Shown here piece by piece: positions 25,225-33,933 of a stretch of DNA of 35,661 nt (its first letter is position 1; each line of letters begins with the position of its first letter). Location of the stretch: assembly GCF_007923255.1 (NCBI RefSeq), contig NZ_VOHJ01000028.1, positions 1-35,661 on the forward strand, in the 5' to 3' direction. The notes below the pieces were generated by a model. It ran no database searches and was not told the DNA's origin. It was given only the letters and a program-made list of their open reading frames with translations. The position numbers and the translations under genes were made by a program. Origin of the DNA: Vulcaniibacterium thermophilum (GTDB lineage Bacteria > Pseudomonadota > Gammaproteobacteria > Xanthomonadales > Xanthomonadaceae).

Positions 25225-25839
25225 TCAGCGCGGCGGCCGGCCCTTGGCCTCCCAGTAGGCATCCGCTTCCGGGCTGCTGTACGTCAGGTGCCCGGCCTCC
25301 TGGTGCGTGCCGACGCCCGAGAAGCAGATCCGCACCTGCGGGAACCGCCATTCCGCTTCGATGCCGCGCGCCGGGCCGCCATCGGCGGCCGGCTGGCCCG
25401 GACGATGCAGCCGGGACGGCGGCCCGTACGTGTCCACGAGCTGCCGGAACAGACGCTGCTGGTCCGCCGCACCGCGGGTCTGGAACGACACCTCGACGAT
25501 CGCGCCGCGCAGCCGCAGCACCCAGGGATCGTCGTCCAGGCCGCGCGGGACCTGCGCCGGGTCGAGCGCCATCTGTCCCGAAGTGAACTCCGCGCGCGCC
25601 CGGCTGCGCAGCGCCAGGCCAGTCTGCGCGCCGCGCCAGCAGGGATAGCGCGCGGGCGGGATGGTGTAGACCACGCCGGCGGCGGTGCGCTCCTTGCTGC
25701 ATTCCGGCACGGTCATAGGCTCGCCCAGCCGCAGGCCGGCGATGCGCTCCGGCTCGCGCCGCGCGGCGCCCGACGGCGGCGGCGCGTCCGCGCACGCATG
25801 GAGCGCAAGAGCGAGGATCGCGGGAACCGCCTGCCGCAT
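25225..25839 (-). CDS. Hypothetical lipoprotein
   Basis: This 204-residue protein has a short hydrophobic N-terminus ending LALALHAC; C16 fits a lipobox, though the -1 Ala/-2 His pattern is unusual. The mature part includes a cysteine pair (VPECS, YPCWR), a segment VEVSFQTRGAADQQRLFRQLVDTYGPPS and VRICFSGVG. No family is recognised. It converges with the DmsC-like gene (30 bases between stops). 25840-25965 shows no gene. Confidence 0.7.
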   Translation of the reverse strand: MRQAVPAILALALHACADAPPPSGAARREPERIAGLRLGEPMTVPECSKERTAAGVVYTIPPARYPCWRGAQTGLALRSRARAEFTSGQMALDPAQVPRGLDDDPWVLRLRGAIVEVSFQTRGAADQQRLFRQLVDTYGPPSRLHRPGQPAADGGPARGIEAEWRFPQVRICFSGVGTHQEAGHLTYSSPEADAYWEAKGRPPR

Positions 25840-25965
25840 GGCGCAGTCCTTCGTGCCGGAAAAGGGGGATTCCCGACCTCCGTCAGGGAAACGCCGATGT
25901 TACCCACCTCGCCGGCGCGTTTCCGTGAGCGCGCGAGCGCTTCGACGCCGCGCCGCGGCTGCCGG

Positions 25966-26460
25966 CTACTGCGCGTCGAGCAGCTCCATCGCCATCACCA
26001 GCGCGTCCTCGCGGCCGGTGAAAGCGGGGTAGTAACGCGGGCGGCGGCCGATCTCGTTGAAGCCTTCGCTGTGGTAGAGCGCGATCGCCGGATGGTTCGA
26101 CGGCCGCACTTCCAGGAACACCCGCTCGGCGCCCCTCGCCTGCGCGATCTGCAGCAGCGCGCGCAGCAGCCGGCGGCCGAGCCCGCGTCCCTGCCACTCG
26201 GGGGCGATGCAGATGTTCAGCACGTGCGCCTCGCCGGCCGCCAGGCTCATGAGGAAGTAGCCGACCACCGCCTCGCCGCGGGTCAGCACCCAGGCCGGAT
26301 AGTCCGCGCGCAGGCAGTCGCGGAAGATGGTCAGCGACCACGGAAACGGGTACGCGGCGACCTCGATCGCATGCACGCGCGCGAGGTCGGCCTCGCGCAT
26401 CGGCCGCAGCGCGGTGCCGTCGAGCGGCGCGTCCTGCGGCGGGCGCGGACTCGCGTTCAT
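25966..26460 (-). CDS. rimI: Ribosomal protein S18 N-alanine acetyltransferase
   Basis: This 164-residue GNAT enzyme acetylates the N-terminus of ribosomal protein S18. It shows the acetyl-CoA loop APEWQGRGLGRRLLRAL (about 87-103), HVLNICIAPEW, and the RimI-typical VRPSNHPAIALYHSEGFNEIGRRPRYY with the active-site Glu/Tyr region. The ATG overlaps the stop of the upstream HolD-like gene (ATGA). E. coli also has holD immediately before rimI, which supports both names. Confidence 0.95.
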   Translation of the reverse strand: MNASPRPPQDAPLDGTALRPMREADLARVHAIEVAAYPFPWSLTIFRDCLRADYPAWVLTRGEAVVGYFLMSLAAGEAHVLNICIAPEWQGRGLGRRLLRALLQIAQARGAERVFLEVRPSNHPAIALYHSEGFNEIGRRPRYYPAFTGREDALVMAMELLDAQ

Positions 26461-26852
26461 CCGCGGCGCCTCCGCAGCGAACGCAGGTAGGGCCACAGCG
26501 CGCGCTTGGCCGACGGATCGCCACGCAGGCGCGCGGTGTCCACCCGCGCGGCGATTTCCGGATCGAGCCCGTCCTCGGGCCGCCGGCCGGCGGCGCGCAG
26601 CACGGCGCGCAGCAGGCGGTCGCCGCGCAGCGGCGCCGATGCGACCGCGGAAGGCGTCGCCGCGGGCGTGCGCCGCGGCGGCGCGTCCTGGGCGAACAGG
26701 GCGGCCGCGGCCTCGCGCGCCGCCTGCGACCCGCCGCGGGGCGCCCCCACCGGCGGCGCGACGGCAGCATCCCCCGGCACGGCGAGGGCCCACAGCGTGT
26801 AGCCCATCGCCTCGAGCCACTGCCGCTGCTCGGGATCCCACGAGACGTTCAT
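26457..26852 (-). CDS. holD: DNA polymerase III psi subunit-like protein
   Basis: This 131-residue protein starts QRQWLEAMGYTLWALAVPG, which parallels the E. coli psi N-terminus (RRDWQLQQLGITQWSLRRPG) that binds the clamp loader. It ends DPSAKRALWPYLRSL, paralleling psi's NPTARAALWQQI. The centre is Ala/Pro-rich linker. The position directly before rimI, with a 4-base overlap, is the E. coli arrangement. The family is very divergent, so the call relies on the two end segments and context. It also overlaps the pssA stop by 4 bases. Confidence 0.65.
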   Translation of the reverse strand: MNVSWDPEQRQWLEAMGYTLWALAVPGDAAVAPPVGAPRGGSQAAREAAAALFAQDAPPRRTPAATPSAVASAPLRGDRLLRAVLRAAGRRPEDGLDPEIAARVDTARLRGDPSAKRALWPYLRSLRRRRG

Positions 26853-27619
26853 GCCGCCGGCTCCGCGGGCGAGGGCCGCAGGCGCCGGTAGGCCCACATC
26901 GCCGGCGCCGACAGCGCATACAGCGTGCCGATCGCGAGCAGCACCGTCGGCGGATCGATCGCCACCGCCACCAGCACCGCCACCACCACGATCACCGCCA
27001 GGAACGGCACGCGGTCGTGGCGCGGACCGGCGCCCTTGAAGCTGTAGTAGCGCAGGCGGCTGACCATCAGCAGCGCGGCCAGCACGGTCACCGCGAGCGC
27101 CGCGTAGCGCAGTTGCTCGCCGCTGAAGCCGAGATCGTGGAAGGTCCAGACGAAGCTCGCCACCAGCCCGGCCGCCGCGGGGCTGGCCAGACCGATGAAC
27201 CAGCGTTTGTCGACCACTCCGACCTGCGAGTTGAATCGCGCCAGCCGCAGCGCCGCGCAGGCCGCGTACAGGAAGGCCGCGACCCAGCCGATCTTGCCCG
27301 GCAGCGGCCCGTCCAGCCGCATCGCCGACAGCGCCCAGTGGTACATCACCAGCGCCGGCGCCAGCCCGAAGCTCACCAGATCGGCCAGCGAGTCGTACTG
27401 CACGCCGAATTCGCTCTGGGTGTTGGTGAGCCGGGCCACGCGGCCATCGATGCCGTCCAGGATCGCCGCCGTGAACACCGCGATGCAGGCCGCGCCGAAC
27501 CGCCCCTGGGTGGCGGCGATGATGGCGTAGAAGCCGGCGAACAGACCGCCCGTGGTGAACAGATTGGGCAGCAGATAGATGCCGCGGCCGCGCGGGCGGG
27601 GCGTGTTCAGGTTCTCCAT
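26849..27619 (-). CDS. pssA: CDP-diacylglycerol-serine O-phosphatidyltransferase
   Basis: This 256-residue membrane enzyme of type II PssA makes phosphatidylserine, the precursor of phosphatidylethanolamine. The CDP-alcohol phosphotransferase signature DGx2ARx8Gx3Dx3D is complete: DGIDGRVAR, then GVQYDSLAD. It has about eight helices; YLLPNLFTTGGLFAGFYAI near the N-terminus is family-typical. ATG 27619 is preferred over an in-frame ATG 27643. It is the first gene of pssA-holD-rimI and divergent from the DUF4124 gene. Confidence 0.95.
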   Translation of the reverse strand: MENLNTPRPRGRGIYLLPNLFTTGGLFAGFYAIIAATQGRFGAACIAVFTAAILDGIDGRVARLTNTQSEFGVQYDSLADLVSFGLAPALVMYHWALSAMRLDGPLPGKIGWVAAFLYAACAALRLARFNSQVGVVDKRWFIGLASPAAAGLVASFVWTFHDLGFSGEQLRYAALAVTVLAALLMVSRLRYYSFKGAGPRHDRVPFLAVIVVVAVLVAVAIDPPTVLLAIGTLYALSAPAMWAYRRLRPSPAEPAA

Positions 27620-27674
27620 GCCGGCAGTGTAGCGCCGCCGCACGGCAGACCTGCAGAAAGCCCGACGGGGCGGC

Positions 27675-27680
27675 TATGCT
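27675..27680 (+). promoter_or_regulatory. Candidate -10 element of the DUF4124 gene
   Basis: GGCTATGCTGG places TATGCT 28 bases before ATG 27708, like the TATGCT ahead of 11410. The -35 is unclear. Confidence 0.4.
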
Positions 27681-27707
27681 GGAGCCCCGTTTCACCGAGA
27701 GGCCGCC

Positions 27708-28124
27708 ATGGCCGCCGCCCGCATGCATCGACGCACCCTGCCGCTGGCGCTCGCGCTGGCCGCCGCGCTGACCGCCCCCGCGATCGCCGGCGAGGTCTAC
27801 AAGTGGAAGGACGCCAACGGCGTGACCCATTACTCCGACTCGCCGCCGGCCAACCGCGCCTACGAGAACCGGGTGATCAACGACCGCGGCAGCGTCGCCA
27901 CCGCCAACGCCCCGCAGAAGCCGGCCGAGGATCCGAACTGCGTCGCCGCGCGCGCCAATCTGGAGCGGCTGAGCGGCACCGCCCAGGTCGGCATCGACAA
28001 GGACGGCGACGGCAAGCCCGACACCCTGCTCGGCGCCGACGAGCGCGCCGCCCAGAAGGAGCTGGCGCAGGCCGCGATCAAGGTGCACTGCGCCCCGGCC
28101 GCCGCCGGCACCGCGCAGAAGTAA
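27708..28124 (+). CDS. Exported DUF4124-domain protein
   Basis: This 138-residue protein has a signal peptide ([20 protein letters not shown], cleavage before GEVYKW). The DUF4124 motif [18 protein letters not shown] is followed by an Ala-rich region with two cysteines and the acidic stretch DKDGDGKPD, which resembles a calcium loop. Such proteins are thought to be periplasmic and of unknown role; DUF4124 often attaches to envelope proteins. GAGAGG precedes the ATG. Confidence 0.88.
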   Translation: MAAARMHRRTLPLALALAAALTAPAIAGEVYKWKDANGVTHYSDSPPANRAYENRVINDRGSVATANAPQKPAEDPNCVAARANLERLSGTAQVGIDKDGDGKPDTLLGADERAAQKELAQAAIKVHCAPAAAGTAQK

Positions 28125-28230
28125 CTCCCCACGCCGCACGACCGCGTCCCGGCCGCTTCGGCGCGGCCGGACGCCGCGCGCGCGTCGGCTCAGGCAAAAT
28201 GCCGGCTTTCGGCTTCGCGAATTGCCTCCG

Positions 28231-29946
28231 ATGCGCCTGTCGCAGTTCCACCTCCGCACCAGCAAGGAAACCCCTGCCGACGCCGAGATCGTCAGCCACC
28301 GGCTGATGCTCAAGGCCGGCATGATCCGCAAGCTCGCCGCCGGCATCTACACCTGGTCGCCGCTCGGCCTGCGCGTGCTGCGCAAGGTCGAACGCGTGGT
28401 GCGCGAGGAAATGCAGGCCGCCGGCGCGATCGAGGTGCTGATGCCGTCGGTGCAGCCGCGCGAGCTGTGGGAGGAAACCGGCCGCTGGCAGAAATTCGGC
28501 GGCCAGCTGCTCAAGCTGAAGGACCGCAAGGAGGCCGAGTACTGCTACGGCCCGACCCACGAGGAAGTCATCACCGACTTCGCGCGCCAGGAGCTGTCCT
28601 CCTACAAGCAGCTTCCGGTCAATTTCTTCCAGATCCAGACCAAGTTCCGCGACGAGATCCGCCCTCGCTTCGGCGTGATGCGCGCGCGCGAGTTCCTGAT
28701 GAAGGACGCCTATTCCTTCCACCTCGCCGACGAGGATCTGCAGCGCGAATACCGCAACATGTACGACACCTACGCGCGCATCTTCACCCGTCTGGGCCTG
28801 AGGTTCCGCGCGGTGTTCGCCGACACCGGCGCGATCGGCGGCAGCGCCTCGCACGAGTTCCACGTGCTGGCCGATTCCGGCGAGGACGCGATCGCGTTCT
28901 CCACCGGCTCGGATTACGCGGCCAACGTCGAGCTCGCCGAGGCGCTCGCCCCCGGCCCGCGCCCGGCCGCGGGCGAAACCCTGCGCAAGGTCGATACGCC
29001 GACGCAGAAAACCTGCGAGGACGTCGCCGCGCTGCTGGGCATTCCGCTGTCGCGCACGGTGAAGACGATCGCGGTGATCGGCGTCGACGAGACCGGCGCG
29101 CCGCAGTTCACGCTGGCGCTGGTGCGCGGCGATCACGCCGTCAACGAAATCAAGCTGGCGAAGCTGCCGGGGCTGGCCGATTACCGGCTGGCCAACGAAA
29201 CGGAAATCCGCGAGCACCTCGGCGCCGAACCCGGTTTCCTCGGCCCGGTGAATCCGCGCCGCGCGGTGCGGGTGATCGCCGACCGCAGCGTGGCCGCGCT
29301 GGCCGATTTCGTGGTCGGCGCCAACGAGAACGGCTACCACCTGGCCGGCGTCAACTGGGGCCGCGACCTGCCCGAGCCCGCGCTCGTGGCCGATATCCGC
29401 AACGTGGTCGAGGGCGATCCGTCGCCCGACGGCCGCGGCACGCTGGCGATCGCGCGCGGGATCGAGGTCGGCCATGTGTTCCAGCTCGGCCGCAAATACG
29501 CCGAGGCGATGGGGCTGACGGTGCTGGACGCCAACGGTCGCGCCGCCACGCCCACCATGGGCTGCTACGGCATCGGCGTTTCCCGTATCGTCGCCGCGGC
29601 GATCGAGCAGAACCACGACGACGCCGGCATCGTCTGGCCGGAGGCGATGGCGCCGTGGCAGGCGGTGGTGTGCGTGATCAATCCGAAGGGCGACGCCGCG
29701 GTGAACGAGGCCGCCGAATCGCTTTACCGCGAACTGCTCGCCGCGGGCGTGGAAACCGCGCTGGACGACCGCGGACTGCGGCCGGGTGCGATGTTCGCCG
29801 ACATCGAGCTGATCGGCATTCCGCACCGGATCGTGGTTTCCGAGCGCGGGCTGGCGGCCGGCACGTTCGAATACCGCCATCGCCGCGCGAGCGACGCCGA
29901 GCAGCTCGACCGCGCGGCGCTGTTCGCCCGTCTGCGCGCGTCCTGA
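28231..29946 (+). CDS. proS: Prolyl-tRNA synthetase (bacterial type with editing domain)
   Basis: This 571-residue class II enzyme charges tRNA-Pro. Order: catalytic core with motif 2 ([23 protein letters not shown], about 150-172), an inserted YbaK-like editing domain (about 225-390, removing Ala-tRNA-Pro), motif 3 (GCYGIGVSR, about 445-453), and an anticodon-binding domain at the C-terminus. Length and layout equal the E. coli enzyme. ATG 28231 is the family start ([15 protein letters not shown]). Confidence 0.97.
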   Translation: MRLSQFHLRTSKETPADAEIVSHRLMLKAGMIRKLAAGIYTWSPLGLRVLRKVERVVREEMQAAGAIEVLMPSVQPRELWEETGRWQKFGGQLLKLKDRKEAEYCYGPTHEEVITDFARQELSSYKQLPVNFFQIQTKFRDEIRPRFGVMRAREFLMKDAYSFHLADEDLQREYRNMYDTYARIFTRLGLRFRAVFADTGAIGGSASHEFHVLADSGEDAIAFSTGSDYAANVELAEALAPGPRPAAGETLRKVDTPTQKTCEDVAALLGIPLSRTVKTIAVIGVDETGAPQFTLALVRGDHAVNEIKLAKLPGLADYRLANETEIREHLGAEPGFLGPVNPRRAVRVIADRSVAALADFVVGANENGYHLAGVNWGRDLPEPALVADIRNVVEGDPSPDGRGTLAIARGIEVGHVFQLGRKYAEAMGLTVLDANGRAATPTMGCYGIGVSRIVAAAIEQNHDDAGIVWPEAMAPWQAVVCVINPKGDAAVNEAAESLYRELLAAGVETALDDRGLRPGAMFADIELIGIPHRIVVSERGLAAGTFEYRHRRASDAEQLDRAALFARLRAS

Positions 29947-30049
29947 AGCGGCGGCGTTTCGAGCGCGGTATCGGCCGCGCCGCGCAGGTCCGGTAACCGA
30001 TTTCCGGTGGCGACGTCCGTCGGCGCGGGCGTCGCGGGCGGCGCCGTCA

Positions 30050-30079
30050 TTTACGCTGCACGCCGTTCACGATTATGAT
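30050..30079 (+). promoter_or_regulatory. Sigma70-type promoter of the H-NS-like gene
   Basis: TTTACG (30050-30055), an 18-base spacer, and TATGAT (30074-30079), 54 bases before ATG 30134, in a local AT-rich dip unlike most of the window. Confidence 0.7.
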
Positions 30080-30133
30080 CGCGCCCTTGCCACGGAGCGG
30101 CGGATTTTCATCGCCCCTTTTTCCGGAGGACTC

Positions 30134-30508
30134 ATGTCGCTCGACCTCAATTCGCTGTCCGCCAAGGAGCTGGATGCTCTGATCAATCAGGCCAGGAAGC
30201 GCCGCATGCTGCTGGCCAAGCGCAAGCCGATCGCCCAGGTGCGCAAGAAACTGACCCAGCTCGCGCGCGCCGAAGGCTATTCGATCGAGGAACTGTTCGG
30301 CGGCGCGCCCGCCGGCCGCGGCCGTCCCGCCCGGACCACCGCCGCCAAGGCGCCGCGCGCGCGCAAGGGCGGCAAGGTACCGCCGAAGTATCGCAACCCG
30401 GACAACCCGGCCGAGACCTGGACCGGTCGCGGCAAGCAGCCGCGCTGGATGGCGGCGCAGATCGCCAACGGCAAGAAGATCGAGGATTTCCTGATCCAGG
30501 CCGCCTGA
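30134..30508 (+). CDS. H-NS-family nucleoid-associated protein
   Basis: This 124-residue protein has an N-terminal oligomerisation helix region (LSAKELDALINQARKRRMLLA) and a linker rich in Arg/Ala/Lys (RPARTTAAKAPRARKGGK). The C-terminal DNA-binding core KYRNPDNPAETWTGRGKQPRWM carries the minor-groove AT-hook-like TGRGKQP. It silences AT-rich, usually acquired, DNA. Strong ribosome binding site GGAGG precedes ATG 30134. It is monocistronic with its own promoter and terminator. Confidence 0.93.
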   Translation: MSLDLNSLSAKELDALINQARKRRMLLAKRKPIAQVRKKLTQLARAEGYSIEELFGGAPAGRGRPARTTAAKAPRARKGGKVPPKYRNPDNPAETWTGRGKQPRWMAAQIANGKKIEDFLIQAA

Positions 30509-30521
30509 GGCATCGACACCG

Positions 30522-30550
30522 AAAACGCCGGCGCATGCGCCGGCGTTTTT
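30522..30550 (+). terminator. Rho-independent terminator of the H-NS-like gene
   Basis: AAAACGCCGGCGC and GCGCCGGCGTTTT pair around the centre, followed by TCTTTTC; 13 bases after the stop. It probably also ends the converging exporter gene, whose stop is at 30572. Confidence 0.9.
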
Positions 30551-30571
30551 CTTTTCGCCTCGCCCTCGCTC

Positions 30572-31828
30572 TCAGAGGTTGCGGCGCGTCGGCAGCAGCA
30601 GATTGCCGAACAGCAGGCCCGCGATCAGCGCGGCCAGGATGTTGAGCACCGTCAGCAGCGCGTCCTGTCCGGCTTCCATGTCCTGCTGCTGCAGCAGGGT
30701 CAGCAGGCCGCGCAGGCTGGTGCTGCCGGGCACCAGCATGATGATGCCGGGCAGGCGCACGATCGCCCCCGGCCGATGCGCCCAGCGCGCGAACGCATTG
30801 CCGGCCGCGGTGACCGCCAGCGCGGCGAGGAAGATGCCCGCTTGGTGCCCCCACTGCTCGCCGGCGAAACGCGAGATCAGATAACCGCCCGCGGCCGCCA
30901 GCATCACCACCGGCACGTCGCGGCGCGCGGCGCGGAACAGCAGCGCGAAGGCGAACGCCGACAGCGCCAGCGCCACCCATTCCATCCATTCCGGCTGCGG
31001 CCGCCAGGCGCGCACCTGCGGCTCCAGGCCCAGCAATCGCATGCAGTAGACCGCGACCACTACGCCCACCGCCAGCTTGAGCACGGTGGTCGCCGCGCCG
31101 GCGAACCGCGCGGTGCCGGAGACCAGGTGCTGGCTGGTCAGCTCGTTCACCGCGTTGGTGAGCGCAAGACCGGGCAGCAGCACGATCAGCGAGGCGATGA
31201 TCACGGTGTTCTGGTTCAGCGGCGCCACCAGCGCCGCCACGCCGAGCACGACGAACGCCGCCACCGTCGCCGCGATCGCCTCCAGCGCCTCCTTGGTGCG
31301 CGGACGGCGCTCGGCGAGCTGCACCAGCAGGCCGAGCAGCAGGCCGTTGACCGCGGCCACGCCGATGTCCAGCCACGGCAGCCGCAGCAGTCCGGCCAGC
31401 GCGCCGGCCGAGAGCATGTACGCGAACACCTGCAGCGCACGCGCGCGACGCGTCGGCGGGCGGTCGAGCGCGCGCAGCGCGGCGAAGCCGGCGTCCAGAT
31501 CCATCGAGCCGTCCAGCACCGCGTCGGCGATGCGGTCGGCCTCGCTCAGGCGCGACAGATCGTTCTCGCCGGGCGAGAGGCGGATGACGCGCGTGATGTC
31601 CTGCACGCCGGGCCGCTGCCCGTATTCGCGGAAGGTCAGGATCATGCCGGTCGGGTTCGACCAGGGCTCGCACTGCAGCCCCAGCTTGCTCGCGACCGAC
31701 ACCAGCGCGCCCTCCAGGCGCTGCGCGGTGGTGCCGTAGGCGTGCAGGTGACTGGCCAGTTCGACCACGAATTCGACGCGCGCCGCATACGGGGTGCTGC
31801 GTCGATCGGCGGGCGGGCGGGTGTCCAT
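30572..31828 (-). CDS. ThrE-family threonine/serine exporter
   Basis: This 418-residue protein has an N-terminal soluble hydrolase-like domain (about 15-125; HLHAYGTTAQRLEGALVSVA is family-typical) followed by about ten membrane helices. The second half (LPGIIMLVPGSTSLRGLLTLL, about 365-385) is the ThrE_2 region. The fused single-chain form is like Corynebacterium ThrE. It exports threonine/serine or related compounds; the substrate is inferred from family. ATG 31840 is an alternative start. It is divergent from the lipid-transport operon with about 60-75 bases between starts. Confidence 0.88.
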   Translation of the reverse strand: MDTRPPADRRSTPYAARVEFVVELASHLHAYGTTAQRLEGALVSVASKLGLQCEPWSNPTGMILTFREYGQRPGVQDITRVIRLSPGENDLSRLSEADRIADAVLDGSMDLDAGFAALRALDRPPTRRARALQVFAYMLSAGALAGLLRLPWLDIGVAAVNGLLLGLLVQLAERRPRTKEALEAIAATVAAFVVLGVAALVAPLNQNTVIIASLIVLLPGLALTNAVNELTSQHLVSGTARFAGAATTVLKLAVGVVVAVYCMRLLGLEPQVRAWRPQPEWMEWVALALSAFAFALLFRAARRDVPVVMLAAAGGYLISRFAGEQWGHQAGIFLAALAVTAAGNAFARWAHRPGAIVRLPGIIMLVPGSTSLRGLLTLLQQQDMEAGQDALLTVLNILAALIAGLLFGNLLLPTRRNL

Positions 31829-31888
31829 GCGCGAAAGCATGGCACGCCCGCATGTCGACGTCAGGCGCGGGCCGACGGCGGGCCATGT

Positions 31889-33016
31889 ATGCTCGTGCGC
31901 GACATGGAACGCGCCGCGCCCCCGCAGCTCGTCACCGATCCGGCCGATCCCGCGCGCGCCACGCTGCGCGGCTGCTGGACACTGGCGCATGCGGGCGCGG
32001 TCAGCGCGGCGCTGGCGGCCGCGCCGGAGTCGCTGCGCGCGGTCGATGCCGGAGCGGTCGATGCGCTCGACTCGCTCGGCGTGCTCCAACTGATGCGCTT
32101 CGCGCGGCGGCGCGGGCTGGCGTTCGAAGCGTTCCGCTTCGACGCCCGCCACGATGCGCTGGTGCGCACGATCGAGGACGTCGCCGACGAACGCCCCCGC
32201 GGCAAACGCGATTACGGCGTGTACGCCGCGCTGGCGCGCCTGGGCGAGGCGGTCGCCGGGAACGGACGCGAGATCCTGGCGCTGGTCGGCTTCCTCGGCG
32301 AGGTGCTGTCGAAGATGGCGCGCCTGTTCCGCGAGCCCTCGCGTTTCCGGCCGACCGCCACCGTCTACCACATGGAGCAGGTCGGCCTGGACGCCGCGCC
32401 GCTGGTGGCGCTGCTGTGCTACCTGGTCGGCGCGGTGATCGCCTTCCTGGGCTCGAACATCCTGCGCGACTTCGGCGCCACCATCTTCGTCGTCGAACTG
32501 GTCAGCATCTCGTTCCTGCGCGAATTCGCGGTGCTGCTGACCGCGATCATCCTGGCCGGCCGCACCGCCAGCGCGTTCACCGCGCAGATCGGCGCGATGA
32601 AGAGCCGCGAGGAGATCGACGCGATCCGCACGCTGGGGCTGGACCCGGTCGATCTGCTGGTGATCCCGCGCGTGCTGGCGCTGCTGGTGATGCTGCCGCT
32701 GCTGACCTTCATCGGCATGCTGTTCGGCCTGCTCGGCGGCCTCACGGTCGGCGCCTACGGCCTGGACATCCCGCCGCCGCAGTATCTGGCGCGGATGCAG
32801 GACACGATGGAAGTGCGCCACTTCATCGTCGGTCTGGTCAAGGCGCCGTTCTTCGCGCTGGTGATCGGCCTGATCGGCTGCCTGGAGGGCCTGCAGGTAC
32901 AGGGCACCGCGCAGTCGGTCGGCGAGCGCACGACCTCCAGCGTGGTGCAGACCATCTCGCTCGTCATCGTGCTGGATGCGCTGGCGGCGATCTGGTTCAT
33001 GGAGATGGGCTGGTGA
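31889..33016 (+). CDS. mlaE: MlaE-type lipid ABC permease with N-terminal STAS domain
   Basis: About 370 residues. The first 85 residues (LVTDPADPARATLRGCWTLA..., VDAGAVDALDSLGVLQLMRFA) form a STAS-like domain related to MlaB. The rest is the MlaE permease with five to six helices (AVIAFLGSNILRDFGA, AGRTASAFTAQIGAMKSREEIDAI, GCLEGLQVQGTAQSVGERTT). It moves phospholipids between the inner and outer membranes with the following ATPase and MCE protein. Two starts are possible: ATG 31889, or ATG 31904, the latter 10 bases after a TATGCT, which would make the mRNA nearly leaderless. Confidence 0.92.
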   Translation: MLVRDMERAAPPQLVTDPADPARATLRGCWTLAHAGAVSAALAAAPESLRAVDAGAVDALDSLGVLQLMRFARRRGLAFEAFRFDARHDALVRTIEDVADERPRGKRDYGVYAALARLGEAVAGNGREILALVGFLGEVLSKMARLFREPSRFRPTATVYHMEQVGLDAAPLVALLCYLVGAVIAFLGSNILRDFGATIFVVELVSISFLREFAVLLTAIILAGRTASAFTAQIGAMKSREEIDAIRTLGLDPVDLLVIPRVLALLVMLPLLTFIGMLFGLLGGLTVGAYGLDIPPPQYLARMQDTMEVRHFIVGLVKAPFFALVIGLIGCLEGLQVQGTAQSVGERTTSSVVQTISLVIVLDALAAIWFMEMGW

Positions 33017-33044
33017 GGTCGGGTTGGCAACCGGGTGCGGATGA

Positions 33045-33932
33045 GTGAACGGTAAGTCGTCGCAGAACCAACGGACGGGCGCGGCCGCGGCAGGCGGCGC
33101 CGACGGCGCCGCACGCGCCGACCCCGCCTTGCCGAATCCCGAATCCGCGCTCCCGGATCCCGCCCCCGTCATCCGCGTCCGCGGTCTGGTCAACCGCTTC
33201 GGCGAACAGGTCGTCCACGAGGGGCTCGATCTGGAAGTGCGGCGCGGCGAGATCCTCGGCGTGGTCGGCGGCTCCGGCACCGGCAAGTCGGTGCTGATGC
33301 GCTCCATCATCGGCCTGCGCGATCCCGACGAGGGCGAGATCGAACTGCTGGGCGAAGACGGGCGCAGCCGCGATCCGGAAATCCGCCGGTCGATCGAGCG
33401 CCGGATCGGCGTGCTGTTCCAGGACGGCGCGCTGTTCTCCTCGCTCACCGTCGGCGAGAACGTGCAGGTGCCGCTGAAGGAGCACCACCCGGAGCTGCCG
33501 GATTCGCTGCGCTACGAACTGGCGCTGCTGAAGGTGAAACTGGCCGGGTTGCCGGCGGATGCGATCGACAAGCTGCCGTCGCAGCTCTCCGGCGGCATGC
33601 GCAAGCGCGCGGGGCTGGCGCGTGCGCTCGCGCTCGATCCGCCGCTGCTGTTCCTGGACGAACCCACCGCCGGCCTCGATCCGATCGGCGCGGCCGCGTT
33701 CGACCGCCTGATCCGCGCCCTGCAGCAGGCGCTTGGCCTCACCGTGTTCCTGATCACGCACGATCTCGACACGCTGTATGCGATCTGTGACAGGGTGGCG
33801 GTGCTGGCCGACCGCAAGGTGATCGCCTGCGCGCCGCTTCCGGAGATCGAGCAGGTCGAGCATCCTTGGCTGCAGGACTACTTCCACGGTCCGCGGGCGC
33901 GCGCCGCGCGCGCCACCCGGGAGGCGAGCTGA
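33045..33932 (+). CDS. mlaF: MlaF-type lipid ABC transporter ATPase
   Basis: This 295-residue protein has Walker A GGSGTGKS (about 75-82), the Q-loop FQDGALFSSL, signature LSGGMRKRAGLARA, Walker B LLFLDEPTAGLD and H-loop ITHDLDT, all intact. The first 40 residues are an Ala/Pro-rich extension (NQRTGAAAAGGADGAARADP) absent from E. coli MlaF, so the GTG 33045 start is uncertain. It follows mlaE after 28 bases and precedes the MCE gene by one base. Confidence 0.93.
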   Translation: MNGKSSQNQRTGAAAAGGADGAARADPALPNPESALPDPAPVIRVRGLVNRFGEQVVHEGLDLEVRRGEILGVVGGSGTGKSVLMRSIIGLRDPDEGEIELLGEDGRSRDPEIRRSIERRIGVLFQDGALFSSLTVGENVQVPLKEHHPELPDSLRYELALLKVKLAGLPADAIDKLPSQLSGGMRKRAGLARALALDPPLLFLDEPTAGLDPIGAAAFDRLIRALQQALGLTVFLITHDLDTLYAICDRVAVLADRKVIACAPLPEIEQVEHPWLQDYFHGPRARAARATREAS

Positions 33933-33933
33933 G

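Noticed and set aside
31829-33448. Upstream extension of the ThrE-type frame to a 958-codon protein
   Set aside because: The extension is antisense to mlaE and mlaF and has no recognisable domain. The exporter homology starts at about 31828.
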